From positions 17,362,501 to 17,426,500 of the forward strand of contig NC_065571.1 of NCBI RefSeq assembly GCF_937616625.2: a stretch of 64,000 bases of DNA. Reading direction: 5' to 3'. Positions within the stretch are counted from its first letter, which is position 1. Every line of letters starts with the position of its first letter. Shown here in pieces: positions 21,501-30,837 of the stretch. Under the pieces are notes generated by a model. That model was not told where the DNA came from, ran no database searches, and saw nothing but the letters and a program-made list of their open reading frames with translations. The translations under genes were made by a program, and so were the position numbers. The stretch comes from Mercurialis annua (lineage: Eukaryota > Streptophyta > Magnoliopsida > Malpighiales > Euphorbiaceae).

Positions 21501-24134
21501 TTGGATCCATTAGATTTTTTATGTACTTAAAGATAGATCCATTTAATGATCAAATAAACTAAAAAAAATAAAAATTTAAACACTCAATGAACAAAAACTG
21601 AAAGTTTAGGAACCCAATAAATCAAAAAACAAAAATTTAGAGATTTAAGAAAATTAAATAAAAATTGAGGGATATAATAAATTAAAATTGTATAATTTAA
21701 AAATTCGAAGAAGGTTTAGCCTACTTTTTGAGTCATCTACAATCTAATGCATCATCTTTATAATTATGATGTTCCAACTAAAATTTTATGTACTAAATAA
21801 TATTTTTTATCTTCCAAATTAGCAAATAATTTAAAATAAATATAAATATAAGAAAATAAATTTATTTAAATAAATTAGTTAAGTTATATAAAAATATTAA
21901 CTTTATCCTTATTTAATATATATATATATTTTTGATTTTTAGTTTATTTTAGCATAATTGATTGGTATATATGTGACAATTAATTATTTAAATATTAATT
22001 TTATCCTTATTTAATACTATATTTTGTTTAATACACTAAAATATTAATGTTAATGGTGGGAGACTTTCATGTAAGAACAAAATTAAGTTCCCACAGCTGG
22101 CCGTAGCAGGCATACAATATTTTGGACATAAAAATGCACTTACATGCTTACAACTTACACAAGTTGATGTTTTGAACCACTATAATATTATTGAGTAGTT
22201 TCCTTTCAAGATTGACTAGCATTTTACAAATACAAGTTGCTCAAACCTATTAATTGCTCAGGTACTGCTGACCGTCGATACCATTGAATTATTGTCTAAT
22301 ATTTAGTTAGGCTGAATAGCGTAAAAAATCACAAAGTTTTAGTGTGTTTTGTAAATTTAACATAAATTTTTAATTTTGGCAAATTAATACACAGACTTTT
22401 GATATTTTATAATTTTAGCACCGATCAATTTTTCGTGAAAAGAATGCTGATGTGGACCCAGAACAATGGTTATTTTGATGTACACATAAGCATTTTTCTC
22501 TATTTTTTCAAAGGAAAATTGATCGGTGCTAAAATTGCAAAAAAAATCAAAATTTGTGTATTAATTTGCCAAAATTAAAAGTTTATGTTAAATTTGCAAA
22601 ATATGCTAAAATTTATGATTTTTTACGCAATTAAGCCATTTGTTTACACTAAACATAAGCAAGAAAAATAAAGTACTAATTATTTTCTAACAAATCAAAT
22701 AAAATTCATGTTTAATTATACATATTAAGGGAATCTTAAATAAAAAAAAAAATAGTCAACCCAGCTTTTAAAATTGTACTTCAGATCAGTTTAGTACATT
22801 TTAATTTTTTTGGGTCAATTAGATTCTGAAACTTGTGTTTTAAATCAAATAGATCACTTTAGTCAATTAGGTCTTCAAATTTGTGTTTCACGATCAAATA
22901 AATCCGCGATTGATGTATACAATTTTAGGGTTACTTGACTTAAATTAAAAGAGTTTGAAGACCTAATTGACTAATAAAATTAAAAATGATATAAAATAGG
23001 CTAAATGACCAAAAAAGACCAAATTTTTTATAAAAATTTCATAAAATTTCAAACCTTCCAATTTTATCCAATATGTCCTAAAACGCATGATTTCGTTTCA
23101 ATTATGTCCAACTACATAATTTTGCTTATGTGGCGCTGATGTGTGGCATGCCACATCAGCGCCACGTAGATGCCACATGAGCAAAATTATATATTTGGAC
23201 ATTATTGAAATGAAATCATGCGTTTCAGGACAAATTGGATAAAATTGAAAATTTTGTACTTTTATAAAACTTTCATGAAAGGTTTGACCTATTTTTGGTC
23301 ATTTGGAATTTCAAAAACTTATTTGATCCTGAAAACACATGCTTAGTCCTCTTATTTACTCCAAAAAGTTAAAATGTATTTATTTAATCCCGAAACACAA
23401 ATATTAGAACCGGATTGACCCTTCGCTCTAAAAGAATATATGATGATGATTTAAGTAATTAGCTAAGCATGGACAAAGGTGTATTTCGAATATTTTTCCT
23501 CTATAGTGATCATTCCTATACATTACCGTTGTAAAAAAAAAGTGCTACATGATTACTATAAAGATGTTGATTTTAAGATATATTCATTATACAGGCTCAC
23601 CCTTGAAATGAGACGATTCATATTAACTAACTAAACACTTGTAGCTTTATTTAATCAAAAGTTCTGACAGATTAAAAAAAAGTAACATAATGAGTAATAA
23701 AATAAATATATTTTCTTTAAATGGATCAATTATATGTTTAATTAGTTACCATGCTAATAATTATGGCAATGTAGAGAATGAAGAGAAAAGAAAGAAACGT
23801 ACATGCTGATGACGTGGCAGATGGTGGCATTTTGGAAAGAACAGTTGCAGGTAACAGCATTTTCGAAACCCTTGACTGGATTTAAAGTTAGCCATCCAGA
23901 TTGTGTTGAGCATGGATCCACGCTGAAATTCCATGTTTTTCCTATTATCTTCCCTATCTCTCGTAGACCTTCGACTGCAAAAATATATGTATGTTTCTAA
24001 ATTAAAGAAAAGACTATAAATTTTAATATTAGTGTTCGTCAGTAAATACCTTCATCATTTGGTAGTTTAGCAGCTCCAAAAACTAAAGTTATGAGGCAAA
24101 ACATACAGACAAAAGGAAGAGTTGGAGAAAACAT
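3385..24134 (-). CDS. LRR-malectin receptor-like kinase (LRR-VIII-2 type), ectodomain exons only; C-terminal part outside the window
   Basis: Eighteen exons trace in order with GT-AG junctions and compatible phases: 24050-24134, 23803-23974, 8555-8626, 6917-6985, 6717-6788, 6568-6639, 6072-6143, 5916-5987, 5748-5819, 5428-5502, 5267-5329, 5103-5174, 4961-5026, 4782-4835, 4662-4697, 4363-4403, 3716-4092, 3385-3580. Together they give 1738 nt (about 579 codons) with no stop. The product has a signal peptide, an N-terminal cap with paired Cys, about 11 LRR exons (mostly 72 bp, phase 2), then a malectin domain (HINCGGKEG to GVYGPLISAISV). Known family members (for example Arabidopsis At1g53430/At1g07650, LIK1) are plasma-membrane kinases with a TM and kinase domain next; those exons are not found here. 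The donor at 3384 opens an intron that meets an LTR at 3197. Intron 2 is about 15.2 kb of transposons. Whether the gene is still functional is unknown. Confidence 0.85.
3716..4092 (-). CDS. RLK exon 17: first part of the malectin domain
   Basis: A 377-bp exon encoding FYSFHINCGGKEGSINGIRY through GNGNYTVSLHFAEIMFTNDN to GRRMFDIYIQ, a clear malectin (carbohydrate-binding-like) fold signature. It ends in phase 0 at CAG|GTAAGA. Confidence 0.9.
4363..4835 (-). CDS. RLK exons 14-16: linker between LRRs and malectin domain
   Basis: Three small exons (4782-4835, 4662-4697, 4363-4403) read DLSYNNLASQSSCQQGSV, NLFASSSMGNLS and SSTVSCLTSFHCPK. The Cys-rich stretch closes the LRR block in this family. 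The 36-bp exon depends on an acceptor at 4698-4700, chosen because it alone gives the conserved QQGSVNLF reading. Confidence 0.75.
4961..8626 (-). CDS. RLK exons 3-13: leucine-rich repeats
   Basis: Eleven exons of 63-75 bp, each carrying one LRR of about 24 residues and all joining in phase 2. They read in order SQSLQGTLPKDFSRLPFLQE, NYLNGTIPSEWGS, NRLSGPIPKELGNITSL, NQLSGELPQELGNLPAI, NNLTGQLPATFTKLTTL, NQFKGPIPNLIQNWTNL, SGLSGPIPSSILLLKKM, a less regular repeat, NIVGKLPEYLGAMTKL, NKLSGEIPSTFSGLAN and NQLTGRVPDWML. One LRR per exon is typical of this subfamily. The exon at 5748-5819 needs the upstream AG (at 5820-5821) to keep its frame. The intron at 6144-6567 is... see the MITE entry for the intron between exons 6 and 7; the 6986-8554 intron is AT-rich. 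Confidence 0.85.
6231..6538. mobile_element. Foldback MITE in the intron between RLK exons 6 and 7
   Basis: About 120-bp imperfect terminal inverted repeats start near GGTTAATGTT and end near ACATTAAACC, closing on a long near-perfect arm with CATGCGCGGTGCTGAG and its complement. No coding capacity and no clear target duplication were seen. Confidence 0.8.
6986..8554 (-). other. AT-rich intron between RLK exons 3 and 4
   Basis: A 1.57-kb intron, strongly A/T-rich with long homopolymer stretches. No coding trace and no inverted repeat stood out. It may be an old, unrecognisable insertion. Confidence 0.6.
9282..9562. mobile_element. Stowaway-like MITE
   Basis: Ends are CTCCCTTCGGTGCATAATAT and the inverted partner ...AAATATTATGAATCAGAGGGAG, the typical CTCCCTC...GAGGGAG form of plant Stowaway elements. 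TA follows the right end, but the left-flank TA is degenerate. Confidence 0.7.
13973..17520. mobile_element. TIR element with 29-bp perfect ends, nested in the hAT element
   Basis: Both ends carry a 29-bp perfect inverted repeat starting GCTATCCGGATAG. Each end itself contains two copies of the palindrome CTATCCGGATAG. The 3.5-kb interior has no intact ORF but includes an RNase H-like remnant (16970-17220), a run of ATGCTATTTTTATGCTAAAT repeats (about 16110-16190), one MITE-like arm (about 14540-14700) and a hAT-type end with CCACCCCTA (about 16630). I could not find a convincing target duplication, so the superfamily is open. Confidence 0.7.
16970..17220 (+). pseudogene. RNase H-like (RVT_3 type) remnant
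   Basis: Reads WRKPRAGYLKINVDGAVFKS, then stop codons and frameshifts, and later ARVAEAAGLKAAL and FQRCN in other frames. KINVDGA with its catalytic Asp is the usual start of the plant RNase H-like domain found in LINE-related genes. Captured debris inside the 29-bp-TIR element; not functional. Confidence 0.7.
17545..17705. repeat. GA-rich minisatellite
   Basis: About five degenerate copies of a unit like GTGTTGTGTAAGAGAGAGAA in the right part of the hAT element. Confidence 0.75.
18887..20059. mobile_element. 1.17-kb foldback element with long TIRs and 8-bp direct repeats
   Basis: TAAACAAA flanks it at 18879-18886 and 20060-20067. About 160-bp imperfect inverted ends start GGTCAAACCTATTCTCAGG on the left and, inverted, GGCCAAGCTCATTCTCAGG on the right. 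The arms keep a shared stretch like GGATGGAATNTGGAGAGT. The centre holds a hairpin array (19503-19790). No ORF of interest. Confidence 0.85.
19503..19790. repeat. Hairpin array built on TTTCCTCC/GGAGGAAA
   Basis: Successive hairpins share an inner stem TTTCCTCC...GGAGGAAA, while outer stems differ and stay complementary. Examples: 19527-19548; 19569-19590; 19621-19655 (CTACTCGTTTCCTCC, 15 bp perfect, loop AAAAC); 19654-19688 with AGATCT outer arms; 19687-19700 (CTGCTC/GAGCAG); 19696-19730 (AGCAGGT/ACCTGCT); 19721-19736 (GAGACC/GGTCTC); and CACCACT/AGTGGTG near 19763-19780. Neighbouring hairpins share arms, so alternative pairings are possible. Confidence 0.85.
20418..20614. mobile_element. 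MITE, copy 1 of a GAGAAATTYTTAG family
   Basis: Inverted repeats around TATCACATTATGACACGTCA, related to copy 2 (21040-21261). The left arm lacks the middle block seen in copy 2. The target duplication is not clear. Confidence 0.7.
21040..21261. mobile_element. MITE, copy 2, with 9-bp target duplication
   Basis: TTAAGGTTG occurs on both sides (21031-21039, 21262-21270). Inverted ends GAGAAATTCTTAGCTAG / GAGAAATTTTTGGGTAG continue through CGGTCTATCA and ACATTATGACA. A nine-base duplication with long TIRs suggests a Mutator-like MITE. Confidence 0.88.
22310..22638. mobile_element. Foldback MITE with imperfect 9-bp flank repeats
   Basis: Long inverted arms start GGCTGAATAGCGTAAAAAAT on the left and, inverted, GGCTTAATTGCGTAAAAAAT on the right, and meet near GCACCGATCAATTTT. 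Flanks ATTTAGTTA and ATTTGTTTA are similar, suggesting an aged 9-bp duplication (Mutator-like). No ORF. Confidence 0.8.
22814..23421. mobile_element. Outer foldback element containing a second foldback MITE
   Basis: Weaker inverted arms (GGGTCAATTAGATTCT on the left, GGGTCAATCCGGTTCT inverted on the right) enclose the MITE at 23003-23304. Arms are diverged, so the outer boundary is approximate. Confidence 0.5.
23003..23304. mobile_element. Foldback MITE with a long central palindrome
   Basis: Ends AAATGACCAAAAA and its complement. Arms continue through CGCATGATTTCGTTTCA and TATATTTGGACA-type sequence to a central palindrome built of GTGGCGCTGATGTG / CACATCAGCGCCAC around GGCATGCC. Confidence 0.8.
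23803..23974 (-). CDS. RLK exon 2: N-terminal cap of the LRR ectodomain
   Basis: Encodes EGLREIGKIIGKTWNFSVDP, then a Cys-containing stretch ending NAVTCNCSF...ICHVIS, the usual cap that precedes the LRRs in this receptor subfamily. It joins exon 1 in phase 1 (GTC, Val) and exon 3 in phase 2. The following intron runs to 8627 and is swollen by transposons. Confidence 0.85.
24050..24134 (-). CDS. RLK exon 1: signal peptide
   Basis: ATG at 24134 (minus strand) gives MFSPTLPFVCMFCLITLVFG, a short N-region followed by a hydrophobic core, then AAKLPNDE. It ends in phase 1 at a GTATTT donor. The start is chosen because it opens a signal peptide directly ahead of the conserved cap exon, and no upstream in-frame coding is needed. 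Confidence 0.8.
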
Positions 24135-24356
24135 GGCTTGATATGTTTAAGAAACAAGAATGAGAAAATCCTTACGTTCATAACATAACACACACAAACA
24201 TATACATAGAGGGAGAGGGTTGCTTTAAGGGGTGATACATTTAAGTTGACTTGGAGCTGCCAGCCCCATAATACGAGGTCAACATTCTATTATTACTTTT
24301 TTAAAAGGAAAAAATGTTTTTTTTCCCTAATGAGAATGGATAACACCATATATGAA
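24135..24356 (-). promoter_or_regulatory. Proximal upstream region of the RLK gene
   Basis: Only 222 bp lie between the ATG and the hAT element. On the minus strand a CTATGTATATG stretch near 24203 could serve as a TATA element. No other motif is convincing. Any more distal native promoter now lies beyond 34900, displaced about 10.5 kb. Confidence 0.35.
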
Positions 24357-25074
24357 TAGGGGTGAGCAAAAACCGAACCAAACCAAAAAACCGAGTCAAA
24401 TCGAACCGAAAAATCCGAACCGAGCAAAATAATGGTTAATATGGTTTGATTTGGTTTAAAATTTATATAAATTGCGGTTTTCGGTTTTGGTTTGGTTTTA
24501 GGGTTCGGTTACCGAACCGAACCGAAAAAACCGAAATAATAAAAGAGGTTATTTTTGTCATTTTCATAGAATGCTATATATACCATAGTTTAACCTAGAA
24601 ACCCTAATTTCCCCCTTCTCTTTCTTCCTCACTCATCCGCCTCACACCCTCTCACCCACACAAAGCCCCTTTCTTTCCCTTTTTTCTATTTTCCTTTGCC
24701 TTCTTCTCCACTATTTCTTCTCTATCATTCACAAACTCTTAAATTCATATGCTTTCAAAGATAAATATGAATTTATAAGGTAAAGAGTCTCTATTTATTT
24801 TATAAAGACTTTTTCATATATCTAACTTTTTTTTTCTTTATTGTGGATCCGAAATTTATAATAACTTCATGGTTAATTTTTTGAATTTTTAAGGAAATTC
24901 TTCGAGATCTAATTTTTTAAATAAATTTTACAGTTCATAGGCTTTATTTTTATCAATATTTACTATATTCTGTTTTAGTTAGTAATTTTGAGTATTCTGT
25001 TTTTTTGTGTTTCAGGTTTATGAAGTTTATTAAAGAAATCAAGATCTTTTCCTAGAGAGAAATAGGAATCAACA

Positions 25075-28000
25075 TGTAATAACCCAAATTATTAAGGTAT
25101 TATGTAAAGTGTCATGAGGTCTAATCGTACAGACTAAGAACGAGAATATCATATTAAGACTGGATAATAAGGACTTAGACCGAAGCAGGTCTATTGGAAT
25201 TATCGTAAAATAAGAATTTACCTGGAAAATTATTATGCGATAAATTGAATTTAATCGGGACAAAAATGGAATAAGATAAAATAAGTTGGAAAGCCAGAGT
25301 TAATAATATTCACGTCAAGGTCCGTGAAATATTATTAATAAATGATCGTCAAGTTTCGTAAGTGTACGAAATCGTTTTAGAAGAAAGTTTGATGGTTAGT
25401 TAAGAATAAGGGTTAAAGTGCAAATTAGCCACTTAAGGGCTAAAGTGGACTTTTAACCACAAACTTCCGAAGGAAGTTATGTTTTACTCTATTTTCTCAA
25501 GATAAGAAAATAATATCGATAAAGTGGTTATCGATAGTTATTAATATGAAAATTGGACGAAAAAGTGAGAAAAAGTGCAAATTAGCTCAAAATGGAAATT
25601 TGAGCGTTTTTGGCCAAAATTGCCAAAATAAATTGTTGAAAAGTGATATTATAAGATGTGATACTAATATTATTTATTTGGAAAATAAATAATACAGAAT
25701 TCATTGAGAATCAAATAATTAAAGGATTAGTGAACTAAATTGGACGAAAGAAAAGTTAGAAAGTGAAGGTTAAGGAGGTGGCAACTTCAAGGACCTAAGT
25801 GGACCTTTATCCCACTTATTATCATCAATTATGAATGATTATTTATTCATTCAAAGCAAAATTTACAGCAAAGGAAAGGAAGAACCCGTAACTCCCTTAC
25901 CCCAAAATCAACAAATCTTCTAAACCCATAACTTTCTCAATTTTGATCCGAATTTAGCGATTCTCGCGGCCACGGAACGAGGAAACGATTATCTACAGAT
26001 CTATGGCTTCAATTTGAGGTAAGAAAATCAAATTATGGTTAGGGTTTCAGAGTTAAGGTTTCGTTTTTTTGGGGTTAAGTTATGATTATGATTGTTTGTT
26101 TGTGTAAGGTGTTATTGAGCTTGATTATGGAATTTTGATGATGAATTGGAGCCTAGAACTATTCGGCATAGAGACTTTATTCAAGGTAAGGTAATTTCTG
26201 AAATTATGAGTTATGGTTTATAAATGGTGGATGATGAATATGGATTAGGAGATGATAATTTCATGCTAGTTATAGGATTTGATAGTTGATTTTTAGGTTA
26301 TGAAAGTGTGTGGCATTGATTGAGGTTTTGAATGAAATTTTTGATGAAATATTGGTAGGGGTTTCGGCCCCCTAATCTGAAATGAAAAGATGAGATTCAA
26401 ATGATGTTCATAAGTGTTGAGTTTAAGTTGTAGAAATGAGTCAAATTGGATTCATTATGTTGAATGAAAATTGAGTGCAAGAATACATCAATAGTTCGGT
26501 TATTTTAATGAATGATTGCCTAAATGAAATTGAATTATGATAAGCTTTAGATAGTGAGGTAAGGGGTTGGATTTTGTTGTTGCTAAACCATGTTAGTCGA
26601 TAGATTTGTAGTCCCGACGTGTGATAAGTTACGTTTGAGTGTACGTAAACTAGTTGATATTTTGCAGAAACTGTCTTGCAAAATATCGATATTGCAAGGG
26701 AAATATCTCGGGCTGTATAGATCCAAATCCAGTTCCGTTTGTTGGTACGGAAACTTTGAGATGTTAACTACAATTGTCTAGTTTTAAGTTTTCCCTAAAT
26801 TTGCCTCTAAACCGCTCATATAAGGCCGAACATTTTGGTGTGTAATGTGCTCTGTTGTTTTGGACAGCCCAACGTATAAAATTCCAGGCTTGATTCCGAC
26901 ACCTTCGGGTGCGAATTTCATTCCGAGACCTGAACAAAATTTTTAGGCGACATTCCAAAGTTTAAGAATGTTGATTTTGATTAGGAATTGGACTACTTTA
27001 AGTGAGCGTTTTTAATAGCCGAAATTGGCTAGAAAACCAACTTTTTAGTTAATTGGATATAGCTTGAATTTTATTAATTCTTGCTATTATTATGTTTGCG
27101 TAGACCCGACGAGACGATTATCGACAAGGCACGGAATTTGAAAGATCGTGATATAGCTTAGCCGTTTTAAAGATTATGGATAGCAAGTGGTGAGTACACT
27201 TTAAATTACTCGCTAATATTCGTAAAGCTACGTATTTTAATACGAAAGCTATATGAATATTTTTATGTTTAAATGTATGTTCTTAAAATGCATATATATG
27301 TATGTTTTGAAAATGATGTTTTATCGTATTGTGCTATTTTGATAATAATACAAGTAAATGAAAAGAGTATATATATTTAAACACCGGGGATGGGTAAAGT
27401 AATAAAATGTGAATTGAACCAAATATAAATAAGAAAAGTACAGTACATTCCTATATGTACTAATAAATCGAATATCGAATAATATACAAGTATCATATCA
27501 AATATGAATAAGGAAATATAGTACATTCCGATATGTACTATCAAACATAATAAATACCCATACGTGCGTGTGTTATAGATGTATGCTTGTAGATTGTAAT
27601 GTGCATGCCATGGTCCATAAAGGATCAATACAACAGAACGAAAAATACAAAAACGTAAAATGAGAATTGTACTATGGTGCACAAAATAATAAGAACTGAG
27701 ATACAAGGTTGAACTCGGTAGAATTATCCCGGGACCTGTATCTCATCCATTCTCGATGATAATCCTCGGAACTCATACGAAATAAAAAGTAAGTGTGATA
27801 CATCGAGAATCAATACGAAACAAGATCGAGACACAATGTGAACAAATACTCCTATTAAATGTCAATAGGAATCATATGAATCAACAGTTAAGTTCAAAAG
27901 ACCTGCAGGGTGCAGAGTCCGAATGCAGACACGAAGGTAACTCGGTTGAACTATCTCGGGACCCGTGTCTAAGGAGTAACTCGGTTGAATTATCTCGGGA

Positions 28001-28772
28001 CTCCTGCCGATCGTTTGGGATTGAGAAATGGTACAAGTAACTCGGTTGAATTATCTCGGGACTGTACCATATGGTTATGGGTAACTCGGTTGAACTATCT
28101 CGGGACCCAACCATAAGGATCAAGTCACAAGAGACTTGCCAATGATTTAGTTCAACTTAGAATCATGATGATATAAACTAAGAATTAAGATTCGGTCGAA
28201 AACTAATGAAACATAACGAGAGAAGAAAAATATCAAAACCATAATAAGAAATCGAAAATGTCAAATACGTATAAACTATAAGTTTATGAATTAAACAAAG
28301 AGCTATGAAGGAAAGTAAAGAGGGTATGCAATATGATTTTAAAAGAGTATTTTCTATATATAAAATGGGTTTTCAACAGTTTTAACCCTTTATGTGATAT
28401 TGCGTGTAATTTGGTGAATTCACTCAGTTTTATACTGACCCCGTTGCTCCTCCCATTTTTCAGGGATAGAATGATATTATTTGGAAAGTCAAGCTTCCGA
28501 AGTTTTAATTCTCGGAAGTCATTTGCACAAGAAGTGAAAGAAGGTTTTCATTCTAGCAGTCCGCAGTAGTCTAGATGTTTTTGTCTATGTATTTGACTAG
28601 CGCATTTTAACTCTGATATTTTTGTAAAATGGGGTCACATGTATTTTGATATATGAAAAAAATGATTTGATTTGCGAAAAATTTACACAGGTTTTTAGGC
28701 TTGCTACGGGTTTCGGAGCTACCACTCCCATTCCCTAGCGCCGGTCGCGGCTCGAGAAATCGGGTCGTGACA
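25075..28772 (+). repeat. 5' LTR
   Basis: TG...CA termini, 3698 bp. The downstream part carries the hairpin cluster (about 27230-28180). Small frames here are not conserved as proteins and look incidental. Confidence 0.93.
27698..28114. repeat. Five hairpins with one shared loop and different stems, 5' LTR copy
   Basis: Loop core AACTCGGTTGAAYTATCTC(GGG) occurs five times. Stems: 27698-27744 GAGATACA..TGTATCTC plus GGT/ACC; 27927-27970 AGACACG..CGTGTCT plus GGT/ACC; 27972-28005 AGGAGT..ACTCCT; 28028-28070 ATGGTAC..GTACCAT plus AGT/ACT; 28071-28114 ATGGTT..AACCAT plus GGGT/ACCC. Other perfect hairpins sit between them: 27749-27758 with 27801-27810 (ATTCTCGATG), 27850-27870 (TCCTATT), 27904-27916 (CTGCA). 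Upstream, two AGTACAT/ATGTACT hairpins lie near 27440 and 27520. Confidence 0.9.
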
Positions 28773-28776
28773 AAGG

Positions 28777-28788
28777 TGGTATCAGAGC
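28777..28788 (+). promoter_or_regulatory. Primer-binding site (initiator Met tRNA)
   Basis: TGGTATCAGAGC, four bases after the 5' LTR end, complementary to the 3' end of plant initiator Met tRNA. Confidence 0.92.
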
Positions 28789-29488
28789 AATGGTTTAGAT
28801 TCATAGGCCATTGCCTGTATACGATTGATGTCTGTAGTTCCTAGGTATGATGTCACTAGGTTAAGCTAAGAACTACTGCGGATTATAGGGATTTCCAGTC
28901 ATGTCTTTTGAACGTTATCAACGTTTTCATCGATTTTTCAAAAGTTTTACAAAAGCGTCCTCTCCCTTATGTGCTATTAGGAGTCGAGTTAGATGTGTGC
29001 GAGCACAAAATATGTGTGTGTTTACTCGAGTAAGCAATATGCTTTCGAGTATCTATAGTCTACGAAGAGTTATATACTCTCGAGACTCATATGATGTATG
29101 AATATCGTTATGGACAATGATTGAATTATAAATTGGTTGGATTGGATATTATACGGGTGATGTAATTTAAAAAATAAGATATGTATGTTTGCAGCGCGAT
29201 CACTCAGGAGAGTGATATGCTCACAGGTATGTAAGCCTGTGATAATTTATACGATACATAAAATTTATATATTGTAATCGATTGTTATGAATAGAAATAG
29301 TTTCTTATGATTCAATGATGAAAGTTTGCTAAGCCTATGCTGGGCGAAATGCTCTCAAGACTTAAAAAAGGCGACATAGTCGGATTTATAGGAAAGATAG
29401 ATAAGGGAAGGCAGCCAAAAGGGCTAGCACTATTAGTTTGTCATCGGAACAAGGAAGTTCAAACTATGCAAGTTTCATACACTCGTTA

Positions 29489-29590
29489 TGCGATAGGAGA
29501 TGCTCGACTAGCTATAAAGCTAGGACATACATATGTCTTCGATGTGGACAACAAGGTTACCACGTGAAGGAATGCCCACATCCCGAGTAG
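29489..29590 (+). pseudogene. Gag zinc-knuckle remnant
   Basis: Reads ARTYICLRCGQQGYHVKECP followed by HPE and a stop. This matches the CX2CGXXGHX4C pattern of retroviral-type gag except that the usual His is Tyr (with a His just after). Only this short in-frame piece survives. Confidence 0.65.
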
Positions 29591-30826
29591 TTTGATACCA
29601 CGGGAAACACGAAACAATCTTTTTCCTAAAAGACGGAGTTTGTCGCGACGACTTCTAGTTAGACACAACCATATATCGAGATAAACATCATGAAGTCCAA
29701 ACACTAGAAGCTCGAAAGTGATCAGACCTTTTGAGCTAGCCTAGTGTAAACACGAACGTTTAGGACGTGTCTTTCGAACGACGTCAGAATCAGGCGAAAA
29801 GAGTTACATCTTTACATGTGTAAAGAATGTAAATAGTTGCGAACGATAGAAAGATAATTAATAGATAGTGCAGAGTCTTATGTCGAGAGCAACTTACGTA
29901 AACCCCGTTTTATGAAAATAAAAGTATTTGATCAAAATGAAATGTTTTGAAAAGACATAATTGTGCCCGGACACGAATCATAAAAACATCGCATTGACAC
30001 GAATAGAATTGCATCACTACATCCATATTGCATTCATTAATAGGCCATGCATCATATACATTGTGCTTGTCTGGAAATGAAAAGAGGAGTGTTATTGCAA
30101 CTCTTGTGATGAGAGAAGTCATCACACCGGCGCATAATTATGACATGATTTGAGAAATGAAAAGTATTGTGATTTTAAACGGATGAGTTTTCCAACGTAA
30201 GTAAGCTCAGACAGTGACTCTGTATATAGAGGCATAGAACAAGACTGATCATCTTGTTAGGCCTATATGAAAACATACGGATGTATCACGACAAGTATAT
30301 AGAACGACGAGTAGTGTAATGCGAATCACAATGTATCGAGATTTGAATTGCAAATCTCTAAGGCTGTCTTGTATATTAAATACAAGAACAACGACGCTAC
30401 TTTACAAACATGTAAAGTGATAGCGGCCACGTTTAAACTCGAAGCACGTTTACCTCTAGGACGAGGAAATCGAACATAGAAGTTAGTTACGTCAGGGGGA
30501 TAAGAACCTTGCGAACAAACATATGTTGTTCAAAAAGGTCGAATAAAAAGAATTGATTCATAATAATTATGAATCAAGTAGTAATAAGATGGTTATGATG
30601 GTTAGCCTAAGAAGTTACTCGATAAATATATCGAGACACTTTCACCTAAAAAAAAAACAGTATTGGATGAATGACTGTATAAACCTAACTATAAAGTCAA
30701 CAGTTGGTGAATAATTAATCAGAGTATCGCAGCGGAAGTGTGGAAGGAAGCGAATGATAAGGTTTGATTAAGGATTGGTTAAGTGATATAAGAAGATTAT
30801 GAAAATTCGAGGAAGAATTTTTATAA

Positions 30827-30836
30827 GTGGGGAAGA
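30827..30836 (+). promoter_or_regulatory. Polypurine tract before the 3' LTR
   Basis: GTGGGGAAGA one base before the TGTAATAACCC start of the 3' LTR; the usual plus-strand primer site. Confidence 0.8.
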
Positions 30837-30837
30837 T

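Larger units (their letters stand above)
8627..23802 (-). other. Giant intron 2 of the RLK gene, filled with nested transposons
   Basis: Bounded by the exon 2 donor (23802) and the exon 3 acceptor (8627). It holds a Stowaway-like MITE, a dead LINE split by a hAT element that itself contains another TIR element, a 1.17-kb foldback element, and several further MITEs. The stretches 8627-9281, 9563-10520, 18600-18878, 20068-20417, 20615-21030, 21271-22309 and 23422-23802 are AT-rich with no gene seen. Confidence 0.8.
28773..30837 (+). other. Internal domain of the LARD-like element
   Basis: About 2.07 kb between the LTRs with only short frames. A gag zinc-knuckle remnant lies at 29534-29575. No protease, RT, RNase H or integrase motif was seen in any frame. 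Confidence 0.8.

Noticed and set aside
23803..24000. Plus-strand frame over RLK exon 2
   Set aside because: The minus-strand reading is the conserved LRR cap with correct splice sites; the plus frame is incidental.
24357..25070. Independent host gene promoter and leader (TATA, pyrimidine-rich leader)
   Set aside because: It lies inside hAT termini with an 8-bp duplication, so it is best read as the element's own retained 5' region; no coding exon follows.
27698..28114. CRISPR-like array (repeat plus variable spacer)
   Set aside because: Eukaryotic LTR context; the variable parts are the complementary arms of hairpins, not unique spacers, and there are no cas genes.
27377..28123. Small frames in the LTR, duplicated at 33140-33886
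   Set aside because: They are duplicated because the LTR is; they overlap the hairpin array and show no protein family.
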